64,000 nucleotides of DNA from NCBI RefSeq assembly GCF_004919095.1, contig NZ_STGJ01000001.1:62001-126000 (forward strand). The letters are read 5' to 3'. Each line of letters opens with the position of its first letter. Position 1 is the stretch's first letter. Below the pieces are notes generated by a model. That model was not told the origin of the DNA and did no database searches. It worked only from the letters and a program-made list of their open reading frames with translations. Source of the stretch: Crenobacter intestini. GTDB taxonomy: Bacteria; Pseudomonadota; Gammaproteobacteria; Burkholderiales; Chromobacteriaceae. The translations under genes were made by a program, and so were the position numbers. Positions 36,147 through 44,442 of this stretch are shown piece by piece.

Positions 36147-38027
36147 GTGTTCAAGACCCTGAAAGCTCGGCTGGTGTTGTTGTGCGCCGGCCTGTTGCTG
36201 CTGTTGGCAGCCATCCTGTTTGCCATCTCGTTTACCCAGATGCGCCGCGCCTTGATCGACAGCAGCGACGCCGAGATCAGCTCGCTCGCCCGCAGCGAGG
36301 CCGACTTGCTCGGCCAGTGGTATACCGACCAACTGCGTGACGCGCGCAGCATCGACGACGAAACGCAGGCGGCCGACCTGCCGCGCCTGATCGACCGCCA
36401 GGCGCGCATCAGCGGCTTCGAGAACCTGGGCGTCGCCTACGAAGACGGCCGCTTCGTATCCGACCAAGGCAAGGTGTTGCCGGCCGGCTTCGACGCCCGC
36501 ACCCGCCCGTGGTACCAGCAGGCCAAACAAAGCGGCGAGGCTGCGCTGTCCAAACCTTACGTCGACGTGCTCAGCAAGAAGCTGGCGGTCACCCTGAGCG
36601 TGCCGTTCAAGGAAAACGGCGCGTTCGCCGGCGTGATCGCCGCCGACGTGCTGGTCGACAAGCTGTTCGCGCAGCTGGCCGAGCGCAAGGTGCGCGCCGA
36701 CGGCTACGTGTTCCTGTTGGACAAGGACGGCACCGTCATTGCCTTCCCGCAGGCCGAGCATGTACAAAAGCCGGTGTCCGAGGTCGCCCCCATGCTGACC
36801 GGCGACAAGATCGCCAGCATGGCGGCCGAAGACGAGGGGCGCTCCATCGTGGTCGACGGACGCGAGATGGTCGTCGCCCTGCACCCGGTCGATGGAACCG
36901 ACTGGATCGCCGGTGTGGCGATGGACGAGGCGCTGCTCGACGCGCCGATCACCCGCCTGAGCTACCTGCTGGGCGGCTCGACCGTCGGCGTGATGCTGGT
37001 GTTGGTGCTGGTCGGCGGCGCCGTGATCGGCGGCATGCTCGCCGGGCTGACCCGCCTGCGCGACGCGATGCGCGAAATCTCGCAGGGCGACGCTGATCTC
37101 ACCCGTGCGCTGCCGGTGAAAGGGCAGGACGAGATCGCGCAAACCGCCGAGGCATTCAACACCTTCGTCGCCGGCCTGCGCACGCTGTTCGGCAGCCTGC
37201 GCGGCGAGGCGGGGCAGGTCGCCAGTGGCGTGGCCGACTCCAGCCGCCTGGTCAGCGAAGTGGCGGCCGGCTCGAGCAGCCTGTCCGACGTCTCCAGCGC
37301 CAACGCGGCCACGCTGGAACAGATTACCGTCAGCATCGCGCAGATCGCCGACGGCGCGCAGCAGGCCGACCAGCTGGTGCGTGCGACGCGCGGCGAACTG
37401 GAAGAGAGCGCGCAGGGCATCAGCCGCCTGTGCACCGGCATGGAGAGCACGGCAGGTTCGGTGCGCTCGCTGGAAGACATGCTGGGCGTGCTCAACACCC
37501 GCTCGCAGGAAATTTCCGGCATCACCGACGTGATCCGTGACATCGCCGACCAGACCAACCTGCTGGCGCTGAACGCCGCGATCGAGGCGGCGCGTGCCGG
37601 CGAACAGGGCCGCGGCTTCGCGGTGGTCGCCGACGAGGTGAGGAAGCTTGCCGAACGCACCGCGCAGGCGACCCAGCAGATCGCCGGCATGGTGGCAACC
37701 ATCCGCGAGGAGACCGAGCAGGCCGTGGGCGACGTCAACCGCACCGTCGGGTCGGTGGAAGACGGCGTTACCGTCACCCGCGACGCCGTCGAACAGATCG
37801 AGCGCATCCGCCGTGCGATGGGCGAGGTGGTCAGCAAGATGGGTGAAATCAGCCACTCGACCAGCGAACAGCAGGTGGCGACCACCCAGATCGCTCAGAG
37901 CACCGAGCAAATCAACGGCCAGGTGCTGGAAAACGACAGCCGGCTGCAGGACGTCAGCAGCACGCTGGAGGCGCTCAACACCGCCGCCCGCCGCATGGGC
38001 GACGAGTTCGGGCGGTTCAAGCTGTAA
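36147..38027 (+). CDS. Methyl-accepting chemotaxis protein with a dCache-type sensor
   Basis: This 626-residue receptor starts at GTG 36147 after ACGAGGAGC, giving [20 protein letters not shown] as the first membrane helix. The periplasmic sensor covers about 35-275 (typical dCache features: [13 protein letters not shown] and [15 protein letters not shown]). TM2 is near residue 275-300. A HAMP domain follows and the hairpin tip is near 458-505 ([20 protein letters not shown]). There is no obvious C-terminal CheR-binding pentapeptide. The frame stays open further upstream, but that start lacks a signal. The ligand is unknown; dCache domains usually sense amino acids or organic acids. Confidence 0.94.
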   Translation: MFKTLKARLVLLCAGLLLLLAAILFAISFTQMRRALIDSSDAEISSLARSEADLLGQWYTDQLRDARSIDDETQAADLPRLIDRQARISGFENLGVAYEDGRFVSDQGKVLPAGFDARTRPWYQQAKQSGEAALSKPYVDVLSKKLAVTLSVPFKENGAFAGVIAADVLVDKLFAQLAERKVRADGYVFLLDKDGTVIAFPQAEHVQKPVSEVAPMLTGDKIASMAAEDEGRSIVVDGREMVVALHPVDGTDWIAGVAMDEALLDAPITRLSYLLGGSTVGVMLVLVLVGGAVIGGMLAGLTRLRDAMREISQGDADLTRALPVKGQDEIAQTAEAFNTFVAGLRTLFGSLRGEAGQVASGVADSSRLVSEVAAGSSSLSDVSSANAATLEQITVSIAQIADGAQQADQLVRATRGELEESAQGISRLCTGMESTAGSVRSLEDMLGVLNTRSQEISGITDVIRDIADQTNLLALNAAIEAARAGEQGRGFAVVADEVRKLAERTAQATQQIAGMVATIREETEQAVGDVNRTVGSVEDGVTVTRDAVEQIERIRRAMGEVVSKMGEISHSTSEQQVATTQIAQSTEQINGQVLENDSRLQDVSSTLEALNTAARRMGDEFGRFKL

Positions 38028-38055
38028 CGCGGCTTGGCTGCCTTGCTAAAAACGG

Positions 38056-38086
38056 AACCGGCCAGACGTATGTCTGGCCGGTTTTT
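38056..38086 (+). terminator. Terminator after the chemoreceptor
   Basis: ACCGGCCAGAC (38057-38067) and GTCTGGCCGGT (38072-38082) pair around GTAT and are followed by TTTTT. It lies 30 bp after the chemoreceptor stop. Confidence 0.9.
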
Positions 38087-38216
38087 GTATGGCGATACCC
38101 AACAGTAAGTTGGCAGGTTGAGCCAGGGTTTTGTGTCCGCTGCGCGGACGTGTTTGAGTGCCGCTTCCGCGCTGACCGAGCGCGGCAAGCGTAGCGGCGC
38201 GAGGGAATACGAACGG

Positions 38217-38246
38217 GCAAGGGGCTTGTGGCGACAAGCCCCTTGC
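38217..38246. repeat. Perfect 13-bp inverted repeat
   Basis: GCAAGGGGCTTGT and ACAAGCCCCTTGC flank GGCG. It would make a strong hairpin in either strand but has no T-run, so it is unlikely to be an ordinary terminator. It sits in the gene-less stretch between the chemoreceptor and fghA. Confidence 0.75.
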
Positions 38247-38264
38247 ATCCCAAGCGCCCCCGAA

Positions 38265-38422
38265 GGCTCGCGACTTCCCCGTCAACAAAGACGCTGGCGA
38301 GGCGCTGGCCAACTCCATGCGTGCGAATCTTTGATTCGCCCAGCGGGGTATTCGCTACCGTCGAATCGCTCGAACAAGGGCCAGCTTAAAACCTCGCCAG
38401 CACCTTTGTTGCCGGCGCGAGC
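38265..38422. repeat. Long structured inverted repeat in a gene-less stretch
   Basis: The 38088-38549 stretch has no supportable gene. Within it, the left arm (GGCTCGCG ... CAACAAAG . GCTGGCGAGG . GCTGGCC, 38265-38310) and the right arm (38389-38422) are reverse complements in the same block order, with short mismatched spacers. Between them GCGAATC-TTT-GATTCGC (38323-38339) forms an apical hairpin. The whole would fold into one long stem. It may be a dispersed intergenic repeat, a non-coding RNA, or a transposon-derived element. I cannot tell which. Confidence 0.6.
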
Positions 38423-38549
38423 CTACGCGGAAGGGAGACTGGCGCAAGAACAGCCCGCGATGTCCGCAACAGCACCCCCAACTTTTAATTACGGCGTAGC
38501 CATTCATATGCCCTGGCCACACCGGTCGTCGCGGGCAGGGTTGGCAGCC

Positions 38550-39404
38550 CTATGACGCCAGGCGGCCAAGCGCCTTCGCGTGGTGGTGCAGGTGCTCGTC
38601 GATCAGGCTGGCGATGAAGAAGTAGCTGTGGTCGTAACCCGGGTGCCTGCGCAGCGTCAGCGGGTAGCCGGCGGCGCTTGCCGCCGCCACGAGCGCTTCC
38701 GGGCGCAACTGGCTGGCGAGGAAGGCGTCGGCCTCGCCCTGGTCAATCAGCAGCGGCAGCCGCTCCTGCGCCTGGCCGATCAGCACGCTGGCGTCCCATG
38801 CCTGCCAGCGGCTTTCGTCGTCGCCCAGGTAGTGCCGGAACGCCTTCTGCCCCCACGGGCAGTCGCAGGGGTGGCAGATCGGCGCGAACGCCGACACCGA
38901 GCGGTAGCGCCCCGGCCGGCGCAAGGCGGTGACCAGCGCGCCGTGGCCGCCCATCGAGTGGCCGCTGATCGCGCGCCGGTCGCTGGCCGGGAAGTGCGCC
39001 TCGATAAGAGACGGCAACTCGTCGGCGACGTAGTCGTGCATGCGGTAGTGGCTAGCCCACGGCGCTTCGCTAGCGTTCAGGTAAAAGCCGGCGCTAAGGC
39101 CAAGGTCCCACTCGCCGTCGGGCGCCCTGGCAACCTCGGCCCCGCGCGGGCTGGTATCCGGGCAGACCAGGATCAGCCCCAGTTGGGCCGCCGTGCGCTG
39201 GGCGCCGGCTTTCTGCACGAAGTTCTCGTCGGTGCAGGTCAGCCCCGACAGCCAGTACAGCACCGGCAGCGGCGCGCCGGCCTCCGCCTGAGGCGGCAGG
39301 TAGACGCTGAAGCTCATCTCGCAGCCAAGCGTTGCCGAGCGATGGCGCCAGCGCTGTTGGCGCCCGCCAAAACACAGGCTATCGGAAAGTTTTTCCAGAT
39401 CCAT
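38550..39404 (-). CDS. fghA: S-formylglutathione hydrolase
   Basis: This 284-residue esterase-D-type hydrolase has the nucleophile motif [15 protein letters not shown] near residue 146. The oxyanion region is [20 protein letters not shown], and the catalytic aspartate ([12 protein letters not shown]) and histidine ([13 protein letters not shown]) are in place. It releases formate and glutathione, the second step of glutathione-dependent formaldehyde detoxification. It follows adhC by about 50 bp on the same strand. Confidence 0.95.
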   Translation of the reverse strand: MDLEKLSDSLCFGGRQQRWRHRSATLGCEMSFSVYLPPQAEAGAPLPVLYWLSGLTCTDENFVQKAGAQRTAAQLGLILVCPDTSPRGAEVARAPDGEWDLGLSAGFYLNASEAPWASHYRMHDYVADELPSLIEAHFPASDRRAISGHSMGGHGALVTALRRPGRYRSVSAFAPICHPCDCPWGQKAFRHYLGDDESRWQAWDASVLIGQAQERLPLLIDQGEADAFLASQLRPEALVAAASAAGYPLTLRRHPGYDHSYFFIASLIDEHLHHHAKALGRLAS

Positions 39405-39452
39405 GAAAGCCTCCCGGCGCGGGCCGCGCGCGGGCGGCCCGGCGTGCGTGCG

Positions 39453-40589
<1,137 letters not shown>

Positions 40590-40594
40590 CTAGG

Positions 40595-40660
40595 ATTCGT
40601 AGCATATCAGAATATTTGATTGTATAAGCGGGGTTGGGCGGGCCGCCCCCTGCTACGAAT
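40595..40660. repeat. 10-bp inverted repeat at the left edge of the AT-rich island
   Basis: ATTCGTAGCA (40595-40604) and TGCTACGAAT (40651-40660) are perfect inverted arms 46 nt apart. Between them lie an imperfect palindrome ATCAGAATATTTGAT (40606-40620) and a GC-rich block. It separates the adhC promoter from the end of the TIR gene (stop at 40662-40664). It may be an operator for adhC, a transcript end for the TIR gene, or the end of an inserted segment. Confidence 0.5.
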
Positions 40661-40661
40661 G

Positions 40662-41222
40662 TTAGGGCTTGATTAGGCCCCATTGAATTTGCGTTTCTCG
40701 GTTGTAGAAGCCGTAGCCATTGGTGGGATACTTGATATTCCCGATGCCAAATTGGTCGATGGCGTCGAGTACTGCAATCATTTTGAATGGGATGTGAATC
40801 ACGCGAGCTGTGCCATTTGAAATTCGAGTAGCTAGAGCTTGCGGCCAATAATTGGAAAGCTGTGCTGGTGCCAGTATCGATTCGAAGTCTGGATATGCCG
40901 CGATGATCGGCATTTGGCACTTATCGACTGCGTAAGTGATTTCGAACGGCACCCAGTCGGTGTCGTTCTTTGTCTCGGCCGTAAGAATGAGTACCATATG
41001 CTTGGAGTTTTTCAATCGCGCCACTAGAGCTCGCCGAAGGGTGTCCCTAGTCGACGAGTCTCGAACAGCAGATGTCTTTTCGTGACTATTGATCAGTGAA
41101 AAATTTATATTCTTGTTAGCACACCACATCTTCATAGTGTTGTAATACTTTATATCTGAAGCTGTTGGGTTAGTTGTGCCGCCAGCATGAAAGGCTACAT
41201 AGGTGCCGTTACGGTATGCCAC
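40662..41222 (-). CDS. thsB: TIR-like domain protein, ThsB of a type II Thoeris-like system
   Basis: This 186-residue protein starts at GTG 41222 after CTGGAGGTAAC, 1 nt past the upstream stop. It matches the ThsB/TIR-like (DUF1863-type) pattern: a first strand YVAFHAGG (8-15), a helix LRRALVARLKNSKHMVLILT (62-81), then W90 and E94 in DWVPFEITYAV. The Glu of WxxxE corresponds to the NAD-cleaving catalytic glutamate of TIR enzymes. A further strand QMPIIAAYPDF follows. In Thoeris, ThsB senses phage and makes an ADPR-derived signal. It pairs here with a macro-domain effector. Codons are AT-rich, unlike the neighbours. Assignment is by motif; I could not align. Confidence 0.8.
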   Translation of the reverse strand: MAYRNGTYVAFHAGGTTNPTASDIKYYNTMKMWCANKNINFSLINSHEKTSAVRDSSTRDTLRRALVARLKNSKHMVLILTAETKNDTDWVPFEITYAVDKCQMPIIAAYPDFESILAPAQLSNYWPQALATRISNGTARVIHIPFKMIAVLDAIDQFGIGNIKYPTNGYGFYNRETQIQWGLIKP

Positions 41223-41223
41223 G

Positions 41224-42063
41224 TTACCTCCAGAAGTTTTCGATTAGGTGAAAATCAATTTCATCAAATCGGTCAGGATGAATCACGATCTCGATATCCA
41301 AGGCGACTTGGTTCTTCTTAGTCTCGTTCACGAGCACCAAGAGAATTAGCTGTAGGAGTTGATTGGCGGGCAAGCCGATGCCGGATAATCCAGAGCCGAC
41401 GAGAGGTATAATCAGTCTTTCGCCTCCAAGCACAACACGAGCTCTTGCGCACAAGCCTTCAAGTGCTCGTACCAAGTCGGGTATCGTCGCGGACGCTTTG
41501 AATGTGACAATATCAGTAGTGCATAGCGCGAACAGAAGAAACCGATGTGAATTTGTATTTATAGAGGCCGTGGTGCCGATTGGATATCGGCGCGTCTTTC
41601 CGTTAGCACGTTGAATATCTTGTCCTGGTGTATTGGCGAGGTCGACTGTGAGAAGCTGGTCAAACGAGGTTGGATGACCGCCGAAGAATTTGTCAACTAC
41701 TATTCCGTGCAGCGACTTTGGCGAGACGGGGAGTCCGAGCTTGCTATCAAAAAACTCATTGACTGGGATGGCGAGATATCCGCCATGGTCAAATAAATCA
41801 CCGAACGAAACGGTGACTTCAGTATTGGAATGGCTAATCTTGAAGCTAAAGGAGCGGTGCTGGTATGCGCGTATGCAAGCAGCTAGGATGCCGATAAAAA
41901 CGAGCACGAGATAACAAAGAATGCCTTGTGGCTTAATGTCTTGAAAAAAGTAGGACCCCGACTCGACTAGCGTCCAAAGGGCGCTGTAAGCAAAGAATAT
42001 CTCGACCAAGAATTTTAGTGGGTGACGCTTTATGCCAAGGTAAATGTTGTGTAGTATTTTCAT
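41224..42063 (-). CDS. thsA: Membrane-anchored macro-domain protein, ThsA of a type II Thoeris-like system
   Basis: This 279-residue protein has two predicted membrane helices (about 18-36 and 46-66) and a cytosolic macro-like domain from about 72. Macro features are the strand and loop GDLFDHGGYLAIPVNEFFD (88-106), then KTRRYPIGTTASI, and the glycine-rich IIPLVGSGLSGIGLPANQLL (218-237). This TM-macro architecture corresponds to the ThsA_Macro effector of type II Thoeris, which senses a TIR-made nucleotide (histidine-ADPR in studied cases) and is thought to disrupt the membrane. It is followed by the TIR gene with 1 bp spacing. AT-rich codon use suggests acquisition. Confidence 0.8.
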   Translation of the reverse strand: MKILHNIYLGIKRHPLKFLVEIFFAYSALWTLVESGSYFFQDIKPQGILCYLVLVFIGILAACIRAYQHRSFSFKISHSNTEVTVSFGDLFDHGGYLAIPVNEFFDSKLGLPVSPKSLHGIVVDKFFGGHPTSFDQLLTVDLANTPGQDIQRANGKTRRYPIGTTASINTNSHRFLLFALCTTDIVTFKASATIPDLVRALEGLCARARVVLGGERLIIPLVGSGLSGIGLPANQLLQLILLVLVNETKKNQVALDIEIVIHPDRFDEIDFHLIENFWR

Positions 42064-42722
42064 CTGCGAACTGGATTATGAACCACTGGCGTTAAGTATA
42101 CGCCTGTGCAAGTGTATATTTACCCTTTCTGCATAACTACTGACACCACGTGCTTTTCCATTGATTTCAAACACGTGGTGTTACAGATGCCTGAAATTAC
42201 TCAGCCAGATGGGATTGTCGCGCCCCGCTTGCTTTGCATGCTGTGCGAGGCGTTGCGGTGCAGTATTACAGCGTACGTATCGGGCAGTGATATGTCAATT
42301 GTGTCTGGTGTTTTGTGCGGATTTCACCATCATCGACATCCTCGCGAAATGGCAATGGAGGAGGGCTGCCGCTTTCTTGACTAGCTGGTTGTGGGTGGGC
42401 AGGTTTCTACATCCACGAAAAATCAGGTTTTGTCTGTGTTGCTGTTCCTTATGTCGCGAAGTGCTGATGCCAAGCTAGCCCAAACTGGGTGAGGTACTTC
42501 GAGCCAATCCATCCAGACATCTACCCGTCGATCTCACGCGCCAAGATGAGGTCGCGCTACTGGCTCAGGCGGCCGGGCCGTATGCGCGGGTCAGGCGAGG
42601 TGCACAACTGGCCACTGGCAGGAACAGCGTGGCTGAATCCGGAGCAGGAATTGATGGTTTCAGCCAACGCCGAGTGAATTGAGCTTTATGTCACGCTTGG
42701 TGGGGTTTGACGGTGGGCCAAA
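42064..42722. other. Gene-poor stretch upstream of thsA
   Basis: About 660 bp separate the thsA start from the nrdB stop. The first 400 bp are AT-rich and should hold the thsA promoter (for example TATATTTACC near 42115). The last 250 bp become GC-richer. Short open frames exist (for example 42489-42677 forward), but none has a good start signal or recognisable product. It is probably remnant sequence from the insertion that brought the defence genes. Confidence 0.5.
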
Positions 42723-43787
42723 TCAATCCCAACTCAACGCCCCACCAGTCTGATATTCCGTCACCCGCGTCTCGAAGAAGTTCTTTTCCTTCTTCAGGTC
42801 AATCATCTCGCTCATCCACGGGAAGGGGTTGTTGGCGTTGGGGTAGAGCGGGTTCAGTCCGATCTGCTGCAGCCGGCGGTTGGCGATGAAGCGCAGGTAC
42901 TCCTTGAACATCGGGGCGTTGAGGCCCAGCACGCCGCGCGGCATGGTGTCTTCGGCGTACGCGTATTCCAGTTCCACCGCCTGGCGGAACAGGCCGAGCA
43001 GTTCCTGCTTGAATGGTTCGGTCCACAGTTGCGGGTTTTCCAGCTTGATCTGGTTAATGAGGTCGATGCCGAAATTGCAGTGCATCGACTCGTCGCGCAG
43101 GATGTACTGGTACTGCTCGGCGGCGCCGGTCATCTTGTTTTGGCGGCCGAGCGCGAGGATCTGCACGAAGCCGACGTAGAAGAACAGCCCTTCCATGATG
43201 CAGGCGAACACGATCAGCGATTTGAGCAACTGCTGGTCGGCATGCTGGGTGCCGGTCTTGAAGGCCGGGTCGCACAGGGTATCGATGAAGGGGATCAGGA
43301 ATTCGTCCTTGGCGCGGATCGAGCCGATCTCGTGGTAGGCGTTGAATACCTCGCCTTCGTCCAGCCCCAGCGATTCGACGATGTACTGGTAGGCGTGGGT
43401 GTGGATCGCCTCGTCGAATGCCTGGCGCAGCAGGAACTGCCGGCATTCGGGCGAGGTGATGTGGCGGTAGGTGCCCAGCACGATATTGTTGGCGGCCAGG
43501 CTGTCGGCGGTGGTGAAGAAGCCGAGGTTGCGCTTGACGATGCGCATCTCGTCACTGCTCAACTGCCCGGTCTTCCACTGTTCGATGTCGCGCTGCATGT
43601 TGATTTCCTGCGGCATCCAGTGGTTGGCGCACTGGGCGAGGTATTTGTCCCACGCCCACTTGTGCGCGAAGGGCACCAGCTGGTTGACGTCGGTCGCGCC
43701 GTTGATCACCCGCTTGTCGACGGCGTTGACGCGGCCGGCGGCCGGGGCGGGGGTGGCGGCGCGGGTTTCTTCTTCAAAATGCAGCAT
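42723..43787 (-). CDS. nrdB: Ribonucleoside-diphosphate reductase beta subunit
   Basis: This 354-residue class I RNR radical subunit starts at ATG 43787 (AGGAAAG upstream). The ferritin-like iron site is visible: an Asp in [15 protein letters not shown] and H in [14 protein letters not shown], a second Glu in [12 protein letters not shown], and E/H in [13 protein letters not shown]. The radical tyrosine is the Tyr of HTHAY. The C-terminal tail [12 protein letters not shown] is the NrdA-docking peptide. A lipoprotein gene lies between it and nrdA. The frame stays open further upstream. Confidence 0.96.
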   Translation of the reverse strand: MLHFEEETRAATPAPAAGRVNAVDKRVINGATDVNQLVPFAHKWAWDKYLAQCANHWMPQEINMQRDIEQWKTGQLSSDEMRIVKRNLGFFTTADSLAANNIVLGTYRHITSPECRQFLLRQAFDEAIHTHAYQYIVESLGLDEGEVFNAYHEIGSIRAKDEFLIPFIDTLCDPAFKTGTQHADQQLLKSLIVFACIMEGLFFYVGFVQILALGRQNKMTGAAEQYQYILRDESMHCNFGIDLINQIKLENPQLWTEPFKQELLGLFRQAVELEYAYAEDTMPRGVLGLNAPMFKEYLRFIANRRLQQIGLNPLYPNANNPFPWMSEMIDLKKEKNFFETRVTEYQTGGALSWD

Positions 43788-43803
43788 GGGCTTTCCTGTG
43801 TTT

Positions 43804-44379
43804 TCAGTTGGCCGGGATGGTGCGCGGCGCAAACGGCGCCACCACCACCTGGCTCAGGTTGTCTATCTTCCAGACGTTTTTCATGTGGGCGAAGTCGCGC
43901 GTTTGCGCGTCACCCAGCTCCACGGTCGGCCTGAAGTCCATCTGGACCTGCACCTGGCCGAGGTACACCGCCTTGCCCGCCTCGACGGTAAAGGGGGTAT
44001 TGAGCGTGAAGCTCCTGATCTGCGTGAACGCGTTGCCGAACGGGCCGGTGTCGGTCGGCCAGTAGCCGTACGCGCGGGTCAGCTCGTAACGGCCGGCGGG
44101 CAGGGTGAGCAGTTCCAGCTTGCCCTCGGCCATGTCGCCGTTCGGGCCGAACACGGTGTCGGTGCCCATGCTGGCGTACACATTGCCCGACAGGGTATTG
44201 GTAAGCCCGCGCCATTCAACGCTGGCGCTCGAACGGCTGGCGTCCTGCGTGCGGCCGGTCAGCGAGAAGATCGCGTAGCCTTCGCCCGGCGGCGGGTTGA
44301 GCGAACCTTGCAGGCGGTCGGCCATCGTCGTGCAGCCGGTGGCGAACAAGACGGGGAGCAGGGCAGCGAGGGTGCGCAT
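43804..44379 (-). CDS. Lipoprotein of unknown function between nrdA and nrdB
   Basis: This 191-residue protein starts [16 protein letters not shown], a lipoprotein signal with the lipid cysteine at 16. The mature domain ([20 protein letters not shown], then [12 protein letters not shown]) is beta-rich and resembles, from memory, DUF2846-like envelope lipoproteins. AAAGGAC precedes the start. It is inserted between nrdA and nrdB, 16 bp from nrdB, so the reductase subunits must be transcribed through it. No functional tie to nucleotide reduction is evident. Confidence 0.75.
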   Translation of the reverse strand: MRTLAALLPVLFATGCTTMADRLQGSLNPPPGEGYAIFSLTGRTQDASRSSASVEWRGLTNTLSGNVYASMGTDTVFGPNGDMAEGKLELLTLPAGRYELTRAYGYWPTDTGPFGNAFTQIRSFTLNTPFTVEAGKAVYLGQVQVQMDFRPTVELGDAQTRDFAHMKNVWKIDNLSQVVVAPFAPRTIPAN

Positions 44380-44442
44380 GGTTTTGTCCTTTCGATTGGA
44401 TGGTTTCAAACAGCGTACCCCCGTTGTAGCCCCGCTAGCCGC

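Noticed and set aside
38283-38411. Possible integron attC site (CAAC ... GTTG arms)
   Set aside because: The flanking bases do not match the RYYYAAC and GTTRRRY core sites, and there is no integrase or cassette gene nearby.
38118-38555. Forward ORF of 145 residues across the inverted-repeat stretch
   Set aside because: It runs through strong hairpins, has no ribosome-binding site, and the translation is Arg/Ser/Ala-rich without a fold.
42489-42677. Forward ORF of 62 residues upstream of thsA
   Set aside because: It has no ribosome-binding site, no recognisable product and a mixed composition typical of remnant sequence.
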